Numbered from the stretch's first letter, positions 1-11,975 are shown. The stretch is DNA of 64,000 bases from Sporobolomyces roseus (GCA_016617785.1 JADILM010000005.1:1364001-1428000), one strand, 5' to 3'. The notes: a model not told the origin generated them from the letters alone. Program-made: numbers and translations.

Positions 1-579
1 AGACGGATCTTGCGAGAGCGAAAGTTGATCCTGGGCATACTGGGAGGACGGAGAGATGGCTAGCTGGACAAGGAGTGAGACGAGAGGAAGGTATCGAAGG
101 CTTGACGAAGCAAGTTGAGGTGGTTCCGAAGGGTCAGACGGAGGAGGTTAGTTTCTTTTGCTATTATGAAGATTGACCATCCGCTGAGATCGTCTTCTTT
201 CACTCTACAGCCGAACTCAACGATCTACCGACCTCGCACCGCTCCTCCTTCATCGATCCCTCCCTCTTCGATTCCTCCAGCTCAATCGACTATTATGTCT
301 CGGCCACCTCCCCCATCGATTCCGACAAACTACCTCGCTTTACGATCTTCGAATCTGGCAACACTGAACGAAGACGAAGACAACACTGCGACTTCTCCCG
401 TTCAAACGATGATCAATTTCGATAGGTCTGCCTCGGCGCTGAATCGAGGAAGGGAGATCAGTTCGAGCTATGGGAGTAAAGGTGGTAACCTGATGAGTGG
501 GAAGGACAAGGAGGAAGCAGAGAAGAGACAGGCTGCGTTCCTCGGTGCACTGTCGAATCAAGCTTTCACAGGATTGTAG
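1..579 (+). CDS. 3' end of an unrecognised protein gene (5' end off window)
   Basis: Only the C-terminal part is present. Positions 3-146 read open and join in frame to 211 across a 64-nt intron (GTTAGT at 147, CACTCTACAG ending at 210). The joined frame stays open to the TAG at 577-579. The second exon encodes a low-complexity Pro/Ser tract (TAPPSSIPPSSIPPAQST) followed by a polar tail ending SNQAFTGL. No domain is recognisable. The tail contains MINFDRSASALN and MSGKDKEEAEKRQ, which look like a disordered region ending in a short charged helix. The reading frame is well supported by the splice; the function is unknown. Confidence 0.6.
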
Positions 580-716
580 AAACCGTTTCTTCGTAATCAT
601 TCAGATCGAGCTTACCCACTTTGAACCCAGGAACCGGAGCTCTTGACGGACTTGCACGGTTCCATTGTGTCGTTCCCCTTTCTCCCTCTTCTCTTTCCGT
701 TCATTCACTTCTCAAC

Positions 717-2260
717 ATGTCACAACCCGAACCTCTCTACTTACAAGCTTACCGACAGCTGTACAAGAAATGCTTGGAACTGCATGGCAACATTCCTGAC
801 GCTTTAGACCCTCAGAAGCTGGAATTCGTTGAAGACAAGGCGATCGCTCGTCGTGAGTCCCTCCCAGTATTGTGATCGAGCTGAGCTGACGCATCAATGA
901 CTAGCATAGACTTCAAGGTCAAAAAAGCTTTTCGCGCAACCGGACTCCCCGTTCGAGCGTTGTACCTTGACGAGAATCGCTCGAGGTCGTTCCTGAACGA
1001 CTGTTACCATCCCTATAACCTCCTGGCTAGGCGCTACTGCGACGACGGCGAGCGTCAAACGCTCGACAGTGCATGGACCAGAGCGTACGCAAAGCAAAGC
1101 CCGCCCTTTGACGCTGAAACCAAGATGGAGCTGCCTATGATGTTCAGCTTCCTCCGACCTATGTCTACCTACAAGCACGTCGGTAGGAGAGGAGCGACTG
1201 AGGTACCTTTTGACATGCGTGAATGGCTGCTCACCTCGAAACTTCGCTGTCCCCTCGTCGGTGAGCGCTTCCTCTGCATTTCGTCTCTCGTGCTCAGAAA
1301 GTGATGATTTCTTCCGCTGTAGTCCAAGGTCGACGTGTCGAGGTCAATTGGACTCAGCTTGCTCCCCTACCGACCAACGGCGCCAAGAACACTTTGCTCG
1401 ACGACTTGCCTTGGAGGTACTCTCGAGAGTCTTTTTTGCGGCTCGATCTAAATGTCAATTCCGACTCGGAGGGAGCAGAGGATCTCGTCGACACTTACGT
1501 CTTCTGCAGTCAGATTGCACGACTGCCTACCGGTGCTTATGTCCCGTGGTCTTTGGTAAGCTCCGTCGACCTCTTTCTGAGCTGTTTGCCTGAGCATGAA
1601 TACTGACTCAAGCTGATTCGAGACACAGGCGGAAGAGCAGAGACTTGCAAGAGAGGGCTACCTAGACTACAATTACGAAGGACCTTACATTCCGATGAGT
1701 CTGAATCTTCGCAACGTGCCTCGAACTTCGCCGCCTCGCCTCCATTACGACTTCATTCCTCCACCTCCCGTCTTCACTCCCAAAGACAAACTCCTAGTAC
1801 TACCACCTTTACCACCTCGAGTCCGTGAGCATGCGGAAACGGCACTTTCGCAGCGCGACGTTCTCGCTCCTCCGTTCTCGTTTGCGTATGGAAGCAACTC
1901 TATTCCTCCCCCTCCTCACTTCAACTCGAGTCCTTGTGACGGCTATACCCTCGGACAACCGCATTCTGCCTTAGGAAACATCCCGACTACACTTCTTCAC
2001 CATTCTGCTGAACAGAGCTCGCATTATTCCTCCCTCCCTGTCGGCAGTAACCCTCCACCTCCACCTCCGTTCCTGCCGTCATCTCGCAAGCGCAAGTCGA
2101 ACCTCGCAACACTACTCAACCACAAAGAGAAGCATTCGAAGCGTTCGTACCAAAACAGCGCTTTCGCAAGTCTGCATCTCCTGTTGTGGGATTACCAGTG
2201 AAGCGAGCGCTGACCCTGATTCGTGCAATAGCCTCGCAAGAACCCGAATCAAGGTCCTAG
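717..2260 (+). CDS. Proline-rich protein of unknown function
   Basis: The start is ATG 717 (MSQPEPLYLQAYRQLYKK). Exon 1 ends at 852 before GTGAGT. The next exon begins at about 909 (HFKVKKAFRATG). Further introns lie at about 1260-1327 and 1556-1628. The N-terminal half is globular-looking, with a conserved-style stretch (YLDENRSRSFLNDCYHPYN). The C-terminal third is proline-rich (IPPPPVFTP, NPPPPPPFLP) and ends in a basic segment (SSRKRKSN). A last 62-nt intron at about 2170-2231, with a GCTGAC branch site, would give a tail ending SQEPESRS at 2260. If it is not spliced, the frame stops at 2201. I do not recognise the family. Confidence 0.6.
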
Positions 2261-2687
2261 CCACTACTCCCTCAGTCATCGTCAGCAACGAATTTACCAA
2301 CAAGATCAAGCTTTCGAAAGTCTCTCTCGTTCTATCTAGTTCAAACTCTGCGTAACATCTCTGTCCTTCTATGCCTCTCCCTCAATCTCCTTTGTATGAT
2401 ATCTTTTCGTTCGGCTGGACCGCAAAGCAATTTAGTTCTATATTCGTCTTCTTTTGCGGAGTATACAGAGGAATACAACACTATTCGAAAGCACAACTTC
2501 AAGAGAACTCGCTTTGACCCGACCAAGCTTTCGTCGCTCGAGGATGTACCCCCTTGTTCTCGAAACTAGCTTCTCGAGCATCGTTTGCCTCGTCTGCTTT
2601 GGGATCTCTTCCTTCGCCGCCAACGAGCCAAGCTTGTCGGAAATGGTCGCCGCGATGTCTCCATGTGAACTAGGAAGTTGAGGAGTG

Positions 2688-3142
2688 TTAGTTCGCGAAA
2701 GGTCTCGACTGGAGAGAACGAAAGGAACGAACTTTAATCAAAGCTGTCGTTGCGCCCATCGCCGCTGCAACTGGGAGCGAAGGGAAGATTATCGCTCCGA
2801 CCCAAGGTAACGCTGTTCCAATCACAGTGCCTCCAATGAGGGTCCCTCCCGCCGCTAATAAAGCGTACTTCTGTGAAAGCGAAGGAAACGAGGAACGGAA
2901 ACGATTTCGTCAGATTTTGGAGGCGAGATGCTGTCGATGAATCAGGAGACGTGACTGACCCCATATCGCATGATTCGGTAGAATGCAAACTTGAGAACAT
3001 ATCTGAACGTCTTGAGTGATGAACGAGTAACGAGAGACTTTGGCGCTCCTGTCGCATTTGGATTCGCCAGATAGCGTAGATTCGCTTTGGTACGATCGAG
3101 AGCGGTCGAGGTTGTAGCTTCTGTTGCGGTTGCAGTCGACAT
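2688..3142 (-). CDS. Small protein with a glycine-rich membrane segment
   Basis: Two exons. The start is ATG 3142 (MSTATATEATTSTALDRTK); the first exon ends in RIMRYG before GTCAGT. After an intron of about 90 nt the second exon reads KYALLAAGGTLIGGTVIG and on through ALPWVGAIIFPSLPVAAAMG to TAA at 2688-2690, about 120 residues in all. The N-terminal half is basic and polar. The C-terminal half is one or two hydrophobic, Gly/Ala-rich stretches typical of a small membrane (perhaps mitochondrial) protein. It is divergent from the RNA14 gene, with 318 bp between the two start codons, suggesting a shared promoter region. The family is not recognised. Confidence 0.6.
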
Positions 3143-3460
3143 CCTTGAGGCTTGTCGAGTTCGGAAGGAAGGGAGACGATTTGAGGGAGGTCGAAAGGAA
3201 ACCTAGAGGGAGGTGAACTAGGCTTCTGGTGAGAGTCGGTTTGCGGGCAAGGTGGACTTTGTGAAGCTTCCTGGATGTGAATGGGTGTATCTGAGAGGTA
3301 TTTCGGAGTTGGCGCGACGTGGTAGATGAGAAAGAAGGATTCATCGAATCTCTCCTTCAACCATTCAACTCGACTCACCCAGTTACCCCCAAAAGACACT
3401 CAGAACTACTCAATAGACTCACACAACCAATCGAAAACTATTCGACTCCTTCCCCGAGCC

Positions 3461-6400
3461 ATGTCGGACGCTCCTTCAATCGATCCGAGGAGGGCTAGAA
3501 ATCAACCTCAAACAACAGCACCAGTCGAGACCGAACAACCTACAGAACAATCAGCAGATCCTACTCAAACTGAACAACCCGAGGAACAACCAGCAGGAGA
3601 TGTCGCTGCATTGGAGGACACCTCTCATCAAATGGAACAACCTCAAGCTGACGAGGCTGGAGATGCTGTAGCTGAACCCGAGATGGAACAAGTACAGTCT
3701 ACAGAGGCTGAATCAGTAGAGCAGCAGCAGCAGCAGCAGTCAGTCGCAGGTGGAGAGGGTTCAGATGCTGCCTCTACAAGTCTAGATGCTGCAATCGCCG
3801 CAACCCTCGCCGCAGCGGACTCGGGAGCCACTCAGGAACCACCGAGAGACTCGACGAGTACTCCAGCGCTTTACGAAACGGATCCTTCGTCGGCCGAGGT
3901 ACCCAAGATTGAAACTCCTACTTTACCTTCCGCCTCAACTTCAAAGCCTGTCGCATCGAAACCCACGAGTTCCTTGTCGAGAGTCGCTCAGCTCACTCAG
4001 AGAGTTGAGAAGAACCCGTTGGATGGAGAGGCACAGATGGCCTTGTTGCAGGAAGTCGAGTCAAAGGGAGATTTGGAGAGGACCAGAGAAGTGTATGAAA
4101 AGTTCTTGACTACTTTCCCTGATGCTGTGAGTTCTCATACAATGCCTCGAGACGAGTTGAGACTAGAAACAAAAAGCGAGATTGCTTCGTTTCCTCGTCC
4201 CAAATTTCACATTTTCGAGAATCGAGAGTTACGAGAACTGACTTTCTTTTCGGCCCCTTCCGTTTCCCTCCCCCCTCTTCGTTCGTCGTGTACAGTCCCA
4301 GCAATGGATCTCTTATTGCGACCTCGAATTGTCCCACTCGAACTTCTCCCAAGTTGAATCCATCTTCTCCCGCTGTCTTCGAATCAGTACCTCGGTCGAT
4401 CTCTGGCGTTTCTATCTCGACTACATCCGACGAATCAACCCGATTGACCCCACGAATCTCGAAGCGGCGAAACAGACGAGGAGTATTATTGCGGGTGCTT
4501 TCGAATTCGCTTTGGCTCACATTGGTCAAGATCGAAGAGCGGGAGAGATTTGGATCGAATTCCTCAACTTCTTGCGAGAAGGTCCTGTGCGTTCCTTACC
4601 CCGTCTCTTGACGCCTGTAGCATGGTCTCATCGTATTGCTCTTTGCGCAGACTCGAGGTACTTGGGAAGAACAACAGAAAATGGACGCTCTCCGAAAAGC
4701 TTTCCAACGAGCAGTTCAAGTACCGCTGAACAACGTCGAGCAGATCTGGCAAGACTACAACGCGTTCGAGAATGGATTGAGCAAGATGACCGTATGTCCT
4801 ATTTGCGCTTGTCGACCTTTCTCTCGATTACGAGCTAATAATTACCCTCGTTCATTCTCGAAACGAAACAGGCCAAGAAGTTCATCGCTGAGCTTTCACC
4901 ATCCTACATGACTGCTCGAAAGTGTCTTCGAGAGCTACGAGCCCAACATGACGCACTCTACACTCCACTCCTTCCTCACCCTCCCGATTGGACTTCGCCT
5001 CAATCGATCACTGCCCTCGAGGGATGGAAGCGATACTTGTCGTTCGAGGAGATGAACCCTCTCGAGATGGACGATCTCGGATCAGTCATGAACAGAGTCA
5101 GCTTTGCGTACAGGAAAGCTTTGGCATGTTTGCGATTCTACGCTGAGATTTGGTATGTCTTCTATGGTCTGTCTCTTTCGCGTGGAGCGCTCGACTGACT
5201 CGTCAATGCTTGGATAGGTATCTCTCCGCGAACTACAACTTGAGAATGGGTCGAGTGGAGGAAGCAAAGGGTCAACTACAAGCTGGTTTGATCGCTATTC
5301 CTTCAAGGTGCGTTCTTCTCTCAAGGTACTCTACTCAGCTAGTTGCTGACCTATTCGCCAACGTACAGTCTGTTACTCGCCTACACTCTCGCTGATCTAG
5401 AAGAATCGAAACAAGATCATCCCGCTTGCTACGCCATCTACGACAACCTGATCGGACACCTCTACGACAAGATCACCAAACTTGAAGGAGTCGTCGCAGA
5501 GGACACTGCTACGGCACTCGCAGAACTCGAAGCCGCATCAAACGAAGAGGTCGAACCGAAGAAAGAGGAGAATGGAGATGAAGAGATGGAGGAGGGAGGA
5601 GCAGTCGAGAAGCGAGAGAAGAAGGCGGAAGAGGAGGAAAAGAAGAAGAAGGAAGTTAGGGATCGCTATGAACCCGAAATTGAGCGGTTCAAGAAGATGG
5701 CGGCGAGCGTTTGGATTACCGAGATGAGATTCGCTAGGAGAGCTGATGTGAGTCCACGTCTTCTTCGTGTCGCGCTCGAAGGATGCTGATGAGATCGAGA
5801 GTTGAATAGGGTGTCAAACCTGCTCGACAAATCTTCACAAAGGCGAGAAAGTCGCCTCATCTCACTTGGCAAGTCATCGAGGCATCTGGTAAGCCGAATC
5901 CGCATACTCTATCACACGATTTGTACTGATGTCGAATCTACGTGCAGCTACGATGGAGATGTACTGGAATGAAGAGCCGAAGGTTGCAACGAACGTTTTC
6001 GAACTTGGTCTCAAGCTCTTCTCGAAAGAACCCGATTACGTTCTACGATACCTCGAGTTCCTCCTTCAGCAGAACAACGCCAACAGTGAGCTCTCCACCC
6101 TTTCACCCGCTGCGTTAATCCCGCTGACTCGTTTCTTGCTCGGAATAGATGCTCGAGCTCTTTTCGAACGAACTGTAGCTTTGATCGAACCTGCGAAAGC
6201 AAAGCCAATCTGGGATCGAATGGCTCAGTACGAGTATGAGTATGGTGATCATCTTGCTGCTCAGAAGATGTTCCAGCGATATGCTGAAGTCTTCTTCGAG
6301 AGTAAGCTGATTCGGTGATGATTTCCGAAGACTTTTTGACTGACTTCGGATTCCTCGTCACTTACAGTCCCTTCGCCTATTCGATTCGCATCAAAGTTTG

Positions 6401-7336
6401 CCTACCCTGGTCTCGAAGAATCGTTCACTCAAGATCTCGGTCCCTCGGCTTCTTCGATCTCTCGAACTGCCCGAGGTCGATCACCTTCGCCCCGTCGGGG
6501 ACGCACGAAGCGTGGTCTCTCTCCGTCCGCCACCGACGGCGAGAACGTCAACGGTTCAGGAGGAGCAGAAGATGGAGACAACAAACGACCTCGAATCGAA
6601 GCTTCACCCGCACCTTCTTCGCAAGCTGGTCACGGTCGACCGATTCCTCCGCCGAGAGGTCCTCCCGAGCCTGCTCCTTCCCTCAATCGAGCGATTCCCT
6701 TCATGCTCGATCCGAGAGGAGACAGTATTGCAGTTTTACCGGATGCTGTCGTTTTCTTCTTGGGTCTCTTACCTCCCGCTCCTGCTTTCACTGGTATGTT
6801 CTCCCTCGCACTTCACCACTCTTGGTTTATTCAGCTGAATAGCTCGCTCGCAACGCTCAGGTCCTCAATTGAATCCCGTAACAATCATGGACATCATCAC
6901 GAATACGATTTTACCCGGATCAGCACCGGGTCCTGGGCTACCAGGAGAACGATTGGGAATTCCACCTCGAGCGAAACGGGAAGCTATGGCAGCTGAACAA
7001 AGAGCTGCTTCCGGGGGAGGAGGAGTACCTCCACCACCACCACCGATGGGAAATCAAGGAGTAGGAGGATACGATCAAGGGAGACCACCACTTCCTCCAC
7101 CTAACATGGGAGGAGGTGGGTATGGAGGAGACAACGGAGCGGGTCAGAGCCGAATGGGTTACGGAGGAGGACCAAGGAGACCTCTGAGTCCGCAAAGAGG
7201 TGAGCTCAGTTTATTCGATCAGTCGAGTTTCTTTCGCGTGTACTAATCGAAGCTCTGACTTACAGCACCTGGAGCTGGAGGACCTCCTGCTGGCGGAGGA
7301 GGGGGCGGAGGGTATGGCTACGGAAGAAGATACTAG
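3461..7336 (+). CDS. RNA14: mRNA 3'-end-processing protein Rna14/CstF-77
   Basis: This is the scaffold subunit of the nuclear cleavage/polyadenylation factor (CF IA/CstF). After a Gln/Glu-rich disordered N-terminus (QQQQQQ run near residue 90), HAT repeats of the Suf domain begin: [35 protein letters not shown], then the family signature [12 protein letters not shown] and later [16 protein letters not shown]. Near the C-terminus, [19 protein letters not shown] matches the 'monkeytail' that in this family binds the CstF-64/Rna15 hinge. An acidic/KEE-rich insert lies at about 5540-5660. The tail is Gly/Pro-rich ([16 protein letters not shown]) and ends at TAG 7334-7336. There are many introns, the first at 4127-4295. 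An in-frame ATG at 3326 also exists; 3461 has the better context (GCCATGTCG). Confidence 0.9.
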
Positions 7337-7519
7337 TGAACCTAAAAAAGAGAACAAACGACTTCTCGAAAAACTTTGCTGTGACAATTCATACTCATCT
7401 TCTTGCTGTCTCACTCTCTCATTTGTCATTGCGAGGAGATGATTGCGAATGAGAGTGTTTGCGAGTGATTGCATAATGCGAAGATTGCGAGCTTTTTAAT
7501 GATATTTATAGACAGAGAT

Positions 7520-9466
7520 CTATTTCCCTTTCCCTTTCCTTCTCGATTCGTACAGCTTCTGCTCTCTGAACCAATCCCTCCTCTTAGATTCCTGCTCGTC
7601 CTTCTCCAGTAATCCTACTTCTCCAGCTCGAACCAGAAGAGATCGTGCTTTCGATCCTTTCAACCAATCTGACTCTTGTTCCTTCTCACAAACTCCTTTC
7701 CACCATTCTCGAAACTCCTGGATTTGGTCCGAGGTAAGGCGACTTTGAGGTGAGGATTGACTTTCCACGGCGAGTTGTAGGAGGAGAATCGAGACTGAAG
7801 GTGGAGCGACGGAGTGAGGTTTGACGAGTAAACCTTCTTCTGATTCTCCGGTCGGTAAGGGACCTAAACAGAGTCGTTCCCTCGTGCCCGGATTCTTAGG
7901 CTGCCTAAACCGTACTCGCTCTTCTCCCTCGAATCCACCATCGCCAATTGGTAATCCCCATTGATACCCAAAATGATCGACAACTCTTCTTCCCCTATTC
8001 CAACTACTCTTTCCCTCCATCCCTTGAAGCCCAGAGAGGATCTCCCTGATCGTTGATAATCCCGGTTGAGGTTGAGGGAGTGGAGATCGAGGGGCATGGC
8101 GAGCGATGAATGTTGTAGGAAAGGAAAGGATGGTTGAGATTGATGAACGAGCGAGGAGGAGGGGTTTGAGGAGAATATTGAGGAATACTAGGAGGGTTGC
8201 GTTATACTCGTGTGTTGATTGAATCAGTGCAGGTGAAGGAGAGGAAGAAGAAGGGTCTGAAGGGAGAGACGGTCGGTTGTGAGCAAGCCAAGTATCGGCT
8301 AGTGAGAATGCATCGTCGGTTCGTTGATCTGATACAAGGAGCTGAGTGAGGTTTGTTGCGCTCGACGAAGAGAGTCGGTGTGGAAGAGGAGGAATCAAGA
8401 CTCGAGGTCGTCGTTGAGGTCGAACGAGAGATGCTGGTGGTTTCTTCTTGATTCTCGTTCGATGTGTCGACTTCGTCGCTGTCATCTCTTCTCTACGAAT
8501 ACCTTCCTCCTCTTGAGCCAATACCTTCACATCCCTCCCTCTGATCATCCACCCTTTCCAACCAACTCCTTCTCCTCCGCGCAATCCTCCCTCCTCCTGA
8601 ATCTCCTTTGCTTTCCCTTTCCCCTTACTTCCCAAATTCAACCTCTTCGTATTCCTCCCCTCGACGACCCATTCCCTCCCCTCCTTCCCCATCTCCTCCT
8701 CCAATCTCTCCAAAACATCCCTCCATTTCTTCTCTTCTCCCGTCCCCCTATAACCCCTCAAGAGTACTCTCAATCCTTTCTCGTCCAATCCAATCTCTCG
8801 GTTCTCCATTTCTTTCAGTACTTCTTCAACGACCCATAAATTCGATCGTTTGAACCCGAGCGAGAGGAGGGATGTGTAGGTTCTTGAAGAGACGTAAGGG
8901 GTGAAGTAGGGTTGCGAATGGAATGTGAAATACCAGGAGGGAGGGATTGAGGGATAGGTAGATTGAAGTTGACGGAGGAGGAGGAAGAGAGAACGCTCAG
9001 AGTTTGGTAAGGGAACGGAAGAGAGTGAGGTGGTTGCGGATGGGATAGCAGGAGGGGATGGTGAGGAATGTGATGAGTTTGGAGAGCGAGAGGAGGGAGG
9101 GAGCGAGAGTTTGCTGGTACTTGCGAAAGAAGAATCTGCAGTGTTTTTCGGTTGGGGACGCCTTGTACTCGTTTGCGCCGTTGTGATCGCTTGTTGTGAT
9201 CTCGAGGTCGTATCCGTGTTGTGCTCAGTTCGCTTGTTCGAAGTAGTCGAGGTAGAATTGTAAGATGAATCCTCAGTTTGCAACCGTCTCTCTTGCAACT
9301 CTGATTCCGTGAATTCAGCTGTTGTAGCTCTGTATTGATAACTGGTGATGTTTGACCTTGTGGCAGTAGCAGTAGCTTGTTGTGAGATGTTTCTAGATTG
9401 AATTGATGAATTATTGATCGGAGGTGAATGTAAGACGCGAGAGAGTCGTAATAGGCTAGATCGCAT
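7520..9466 (-). CDS. Large single-exon protein, probably mitochondrial (PPR-like segment)
   Basis: One uninterrupted frame of 648 residues, unusual here because most neighbours are heavily split. The first ATG is at 9466. The N-terminus MRSSLLRLSRVLHSPPINN is basic, hydroxylated and lacks acidic residues, like a mitochondrial presequence. A long Ser/Thr-rich linker follows. A helical segment then reads SSRTYTSLLSLGFKRSNLW, VVEEVLKEMENREIGLDEKG, LRVLLRGYRGTGEEKKW, which resembles paired helices of pentatricopeptide-type repeats. The C-terminus is highly charged and ends YESRRKGKGK. The PPR assignment is tentative; a fungal-specific mitochondrial gene-expression factor is the best guess. It is tail-to-tail with RNA14. 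Confidence 0.6.
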   Translation of the reverse strand: MRSSLLRLSRVLHSPPINNSSIQSRNISQQATATATRSNITSYQYRATTAEFTESELQERRLQTEDSSYNSTSTTSNKRTEHNTDTTSRSQQAITTAQTSTRRPQPKNTADSSFASTSKLSLPPSSRSPNSSHSSPSPPAIPSATTSLSSVPLPNSERSLFLLLRQLQSTYPSIPPSWYFTFHSQPYFTPYVSSRTYTSLLSLGFKRSNLWVVEEVLKEMENREIGLDEKGLRVLLRGYRGTGEEKKWRDVLERLEEEMGKEGREWVVEGRNTKRLNLGSKGKGKAKEIQEEGGLRGGEGVGWKGWMIRGRDVKVLAQEEEGIRREEMTATKSTHRTRIKKKPPASLVRPQRRPRVLIPPLPHRLSSSSATNLTQLLVSDQRTDDAFSLADTWLAHNRPSLPSDPSSSSPSPALIQSTHEYNATLLVFLNILLKPLLLARSSISTILSFPTTFIARHAPRSPLPQPQPGLSTIREILSGLQGMEGKSSWNRGRRVVDHFGYQWGLPIGDGGFEGEERVRFRQPKNPGTRERLCLGPLPTGESEEGLLVKPHSVAPPSVSILLLQLAVESQSSPQSRLTSDQIQEFREWWKGVCEKEQESDWLKGSKARSLLVRAGEVGLLEKDEQESKRRDWFREQKLYESRRKGKGK

Positions 9467-9907
9467 CCTCCATGCATCACAACACTTTATAGATGGTCGC
9501 TCGAGGTGCAAGAGGTCGAGGAGTGAGAGAGGAGAACGAGTCGGAAGAGGGAGGGAAGAGAAAGGGAGCTGTAGGTAGATTCCCTCGTCTAAGCAATCGG
9601 TACAGACTCGGCTAAGCTCAGGAATGACCTACAGAAGTTGGTCGAGAAAGAGGTGAGTAATGCGGGAAGCGAACAAGCGACTTTCGCAAAAACTTTCATT
9701 TCGTTTCCTGGGGGCGAAAATCACTACTCCCTCTGTCAAACTGCTCTCCTTTTGAAGGCATATATACTTTGTTCATTCAATTGGTACAGATTCACATCAA
9801 ACGGCGAAACACTATAATCCGAAACCTCAAGTATTCGCATCCCGACCATTCTTCTCCTCTTGGTCTCGTTCGTCCTCTTCAACCAATTCCACACTTTCTA
9901 CTGCTCA
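9467..9907. other. Intergenic gap
   Basis: About 440 bp between two genes on the minus strand: downstream of HOB3 and upstream of the single-exon protein. A plus-strand open frame from about 9769 runs antisense to the HOB3 3' exons and shows no protein-like composition. No RNA gene or repeat is seen. Confidence 0.5.
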
Positions 9908-11403
9908 TCAAGCGCTCAATCCAACAATCGACAATTCCCTCATCTCCTGCAAACTTCCCTCGACCTTTCAACAACGATCTCCTCAGCGAATCAGTATCCT
10001 TTTCGAGTAGAGACGATTCGAGAGAGGGGGAAAATCGTGCGCTTTACCTGAGCGTCCAATCCACCACTCGCATATTCTTCCCGAATCCCTTCTGCGAAAT
10101 ACCTTTGAACTCCTCCCAATTTCTCGTATCCATCCGTAGCGAAATGACTTTGTAAACGAATCTACACAAATCATCCCCCTCTCTAAATCAGTTTCAACGC
10201 TCTCGAGAATCATATAAGCGAGAGGAGGGATGGGGAAAAGGCGTACCATGCATTCGAATGAAGGGTCGAGGTAAGGGATTCGTAAGTCTAGGAGTTGGGG
10301 TAGATCCTCTTTGAGTTGATGATCTAACGCTTGGAAAATTTCTCGTGCTTGCTCTTCCTCTGTCTCGGCCTGTACGCACCCGAAACGTTCACCATCAGTC
10401 TCCGTGACGCGAGAATGATCGCAGAGCATGAGTGTACGTACAGCTCGTAAAGTAACGGGATCTGAATCTTTCGAAGATAATTTACGTGCTTTTGCTCTCG
10501 CAGCATCATAATCCAATAGCTGTGAACAAGTTGGAACCCCAACCACAACTCAGCTGGGCTATTCGTTGAAAGAGAGGAATTGCTCACCTTTTTCTCCCTC
10601 TTCGTGATTGCATTTCTAACTTCGGGTAAATAAGAGTTGAATTTCCCAATCGGTTCCAACACGGTAGCTCTATACGGAGCGTCCTATATCCCTCTTTCCT
10701 ATCAGTATCTGCTCCCTTCTCAGAAAATGGAAAAGAGGAACAAACGATAGATCTAGCGATGTTCCCCTCCATTTCTTCAACAGCTCGTTTGTAAGCGTTC
10801 GCGCTCATGGCTGCTTCGCCTGCATCAGAGCCAAAGAACAGGTCCAAAGTAGTGCCGATTCGGGTCGAGGAAGCAGAGACGGATCGGACTGCGTCGAGGT
10901 AGGCTTTCGCTTCTTTGTGAAGGGATTGTGCGTTCTTCTCTAGTCTGCAAGAGAGTGAGTAAATGGGGGTCAGCGAGGATGAGTAATGGGTCAGCGAGAA
11001 TGAGGGAGAGAAGCTGGGAAAGGGGGGGGGGAACCCGAACAAGGGGAAAAGTAATCGCATTTTGAGGATGAGGAGACTCTCCCGCTTATTGAGCGTCGGC
11101 GAGGTAGTGCTCTAGCCTGACTGATTGCCCGCTACTCTATGCCAATCCCTCGAGAGAGAGAACAGAGTTACTCTTGGTTGATGACGATCCCCCCTCTTCT
11201 CCTTCTATCTCCCTCTTCCCTGACTTGAATACCTTGCGAGTACATTCATACGATACAGAGAGTGAGGAAGTAGTTACTCACAGTTTGAATTTCTCATCCT
11301 CTACTCTGAATGCTGAATCGTCAGTTCTCTCGACTGATCCCACTTTCATCGAGATTTGAGTAGTCGCTCGATTCGCTGCTTTCTTCAATCCTGACCATGA
11401 CAT
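9908..11403 (-). CDS. HOB3: BAR-domain protein, Rvs161/Hob3 (amphiphysin-like)
   Basis: The product is a membrane-curving BAR protein of the Rvs161/Hob3 branch (BAR domain only, no SH3), acting with actin at endocytic sites. The exons join cleanly: 11282-11403 encodes MSWSGLKKAANRATTQIS; 10746-10944 encodes LLEKNAQSLHKEAKAYLD and DLFFGSDAGEAAMSANAYK; 10588-10683 encodes APYRATVLEPIGKFNSYLP; 10442-10519 encodes LLDYDAARAKARKL. The next exon carries QLLDLRIPYLDPSFE, followed by ATDGYEKLGGVQRYF. The last short exon ends EMRELSIVGLSA at TGA 9908-9910. All phases agree, and the size is that expected for the family. The first intron (10945-11281, 337 bp) is unusually long for this genome. Confidence 0.93.
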
Positions 11404-11503
11404 ATTCGACGAGCTATTCGAAGAGTTGTTTGAAGAATTGGAGAGAGTCAAGTGGGGGACAGGAGAAAGAAAGAGAGAGAATCAGTTTCCCCTTGTCAAC
11501 CTC

Positions 11504-11975
11504 ATGCCGCCTCGTCTACCTCGATTGACTCTGTTTACTGCGCCGAATTGCAGTCTGTGTGAGGTAGTAAAAGCAGATCTACAGCAAGTGAACAAAATAG
11601 TAAGTTTCCCTCTCCTCTTTCTTCCCTTCCTCTGCTGACGCTCTCCCTCACCCTTGAAGCCTTACTGAACCCCTCTCACTCAATCAGGCACCCTTCGAAC
11701 TATCCCTCTACAACATCCGCAAGCAACCCCTTGAAGATCCTTCGTCCGATTCAGCTCTCGACAGAACTGCCTGGCGTCGTTTATATCAATACGACATCCC
11801 CGTCTTGCACTGGAGCGTAGACGATTCGTTCGATAGCTTGGCAGGAAGGAACGGGAAAGAAAAAGGTGGAAGGGTAATGAAACATAAGGTTGAGAAAGAT
11901 AAATTAGTAGAATTGGTCAAAGAATGGACGAGAATCATGAATACACAGATCAAGGAGGAAGGAGAGACGAATTAG
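11504..11975 (+). CDS. Glutaredoxin-like protein (DUF836 type)
   Basis: Two exons, 11504-11599 and 11688-11975, joined in phase 0 across an 88-nt GTAAGT...CAG intron. The protein starts MPPRLPRLTLFTAPNCSLCE, giving a thioredoxin-fold beta strand followed by a CxxC site (C-S-L-C). The second exon has YQYDIPVLHW, the cis-proline segment of the fold, and ends in a Lys-rich helix (VEKDKLVELVKEW). This matches small fungal glutaredoxin-like DUF836 proteins such as yeast YDR286C. The frame upstream of 11504 has no ATG nearby. Its last 52 bp overlap the proposed first exon of the following gene. Confidence 0.85.

Noticed and set aside
11174..11225. C/D-box-like sequence (TGATGA ... CTGA) inside the HOB3 first intron region
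   Set aside because: It lies on the strand opposite to the host intron and lacks a C'/D' pair; chance matches to such short boxes are common.
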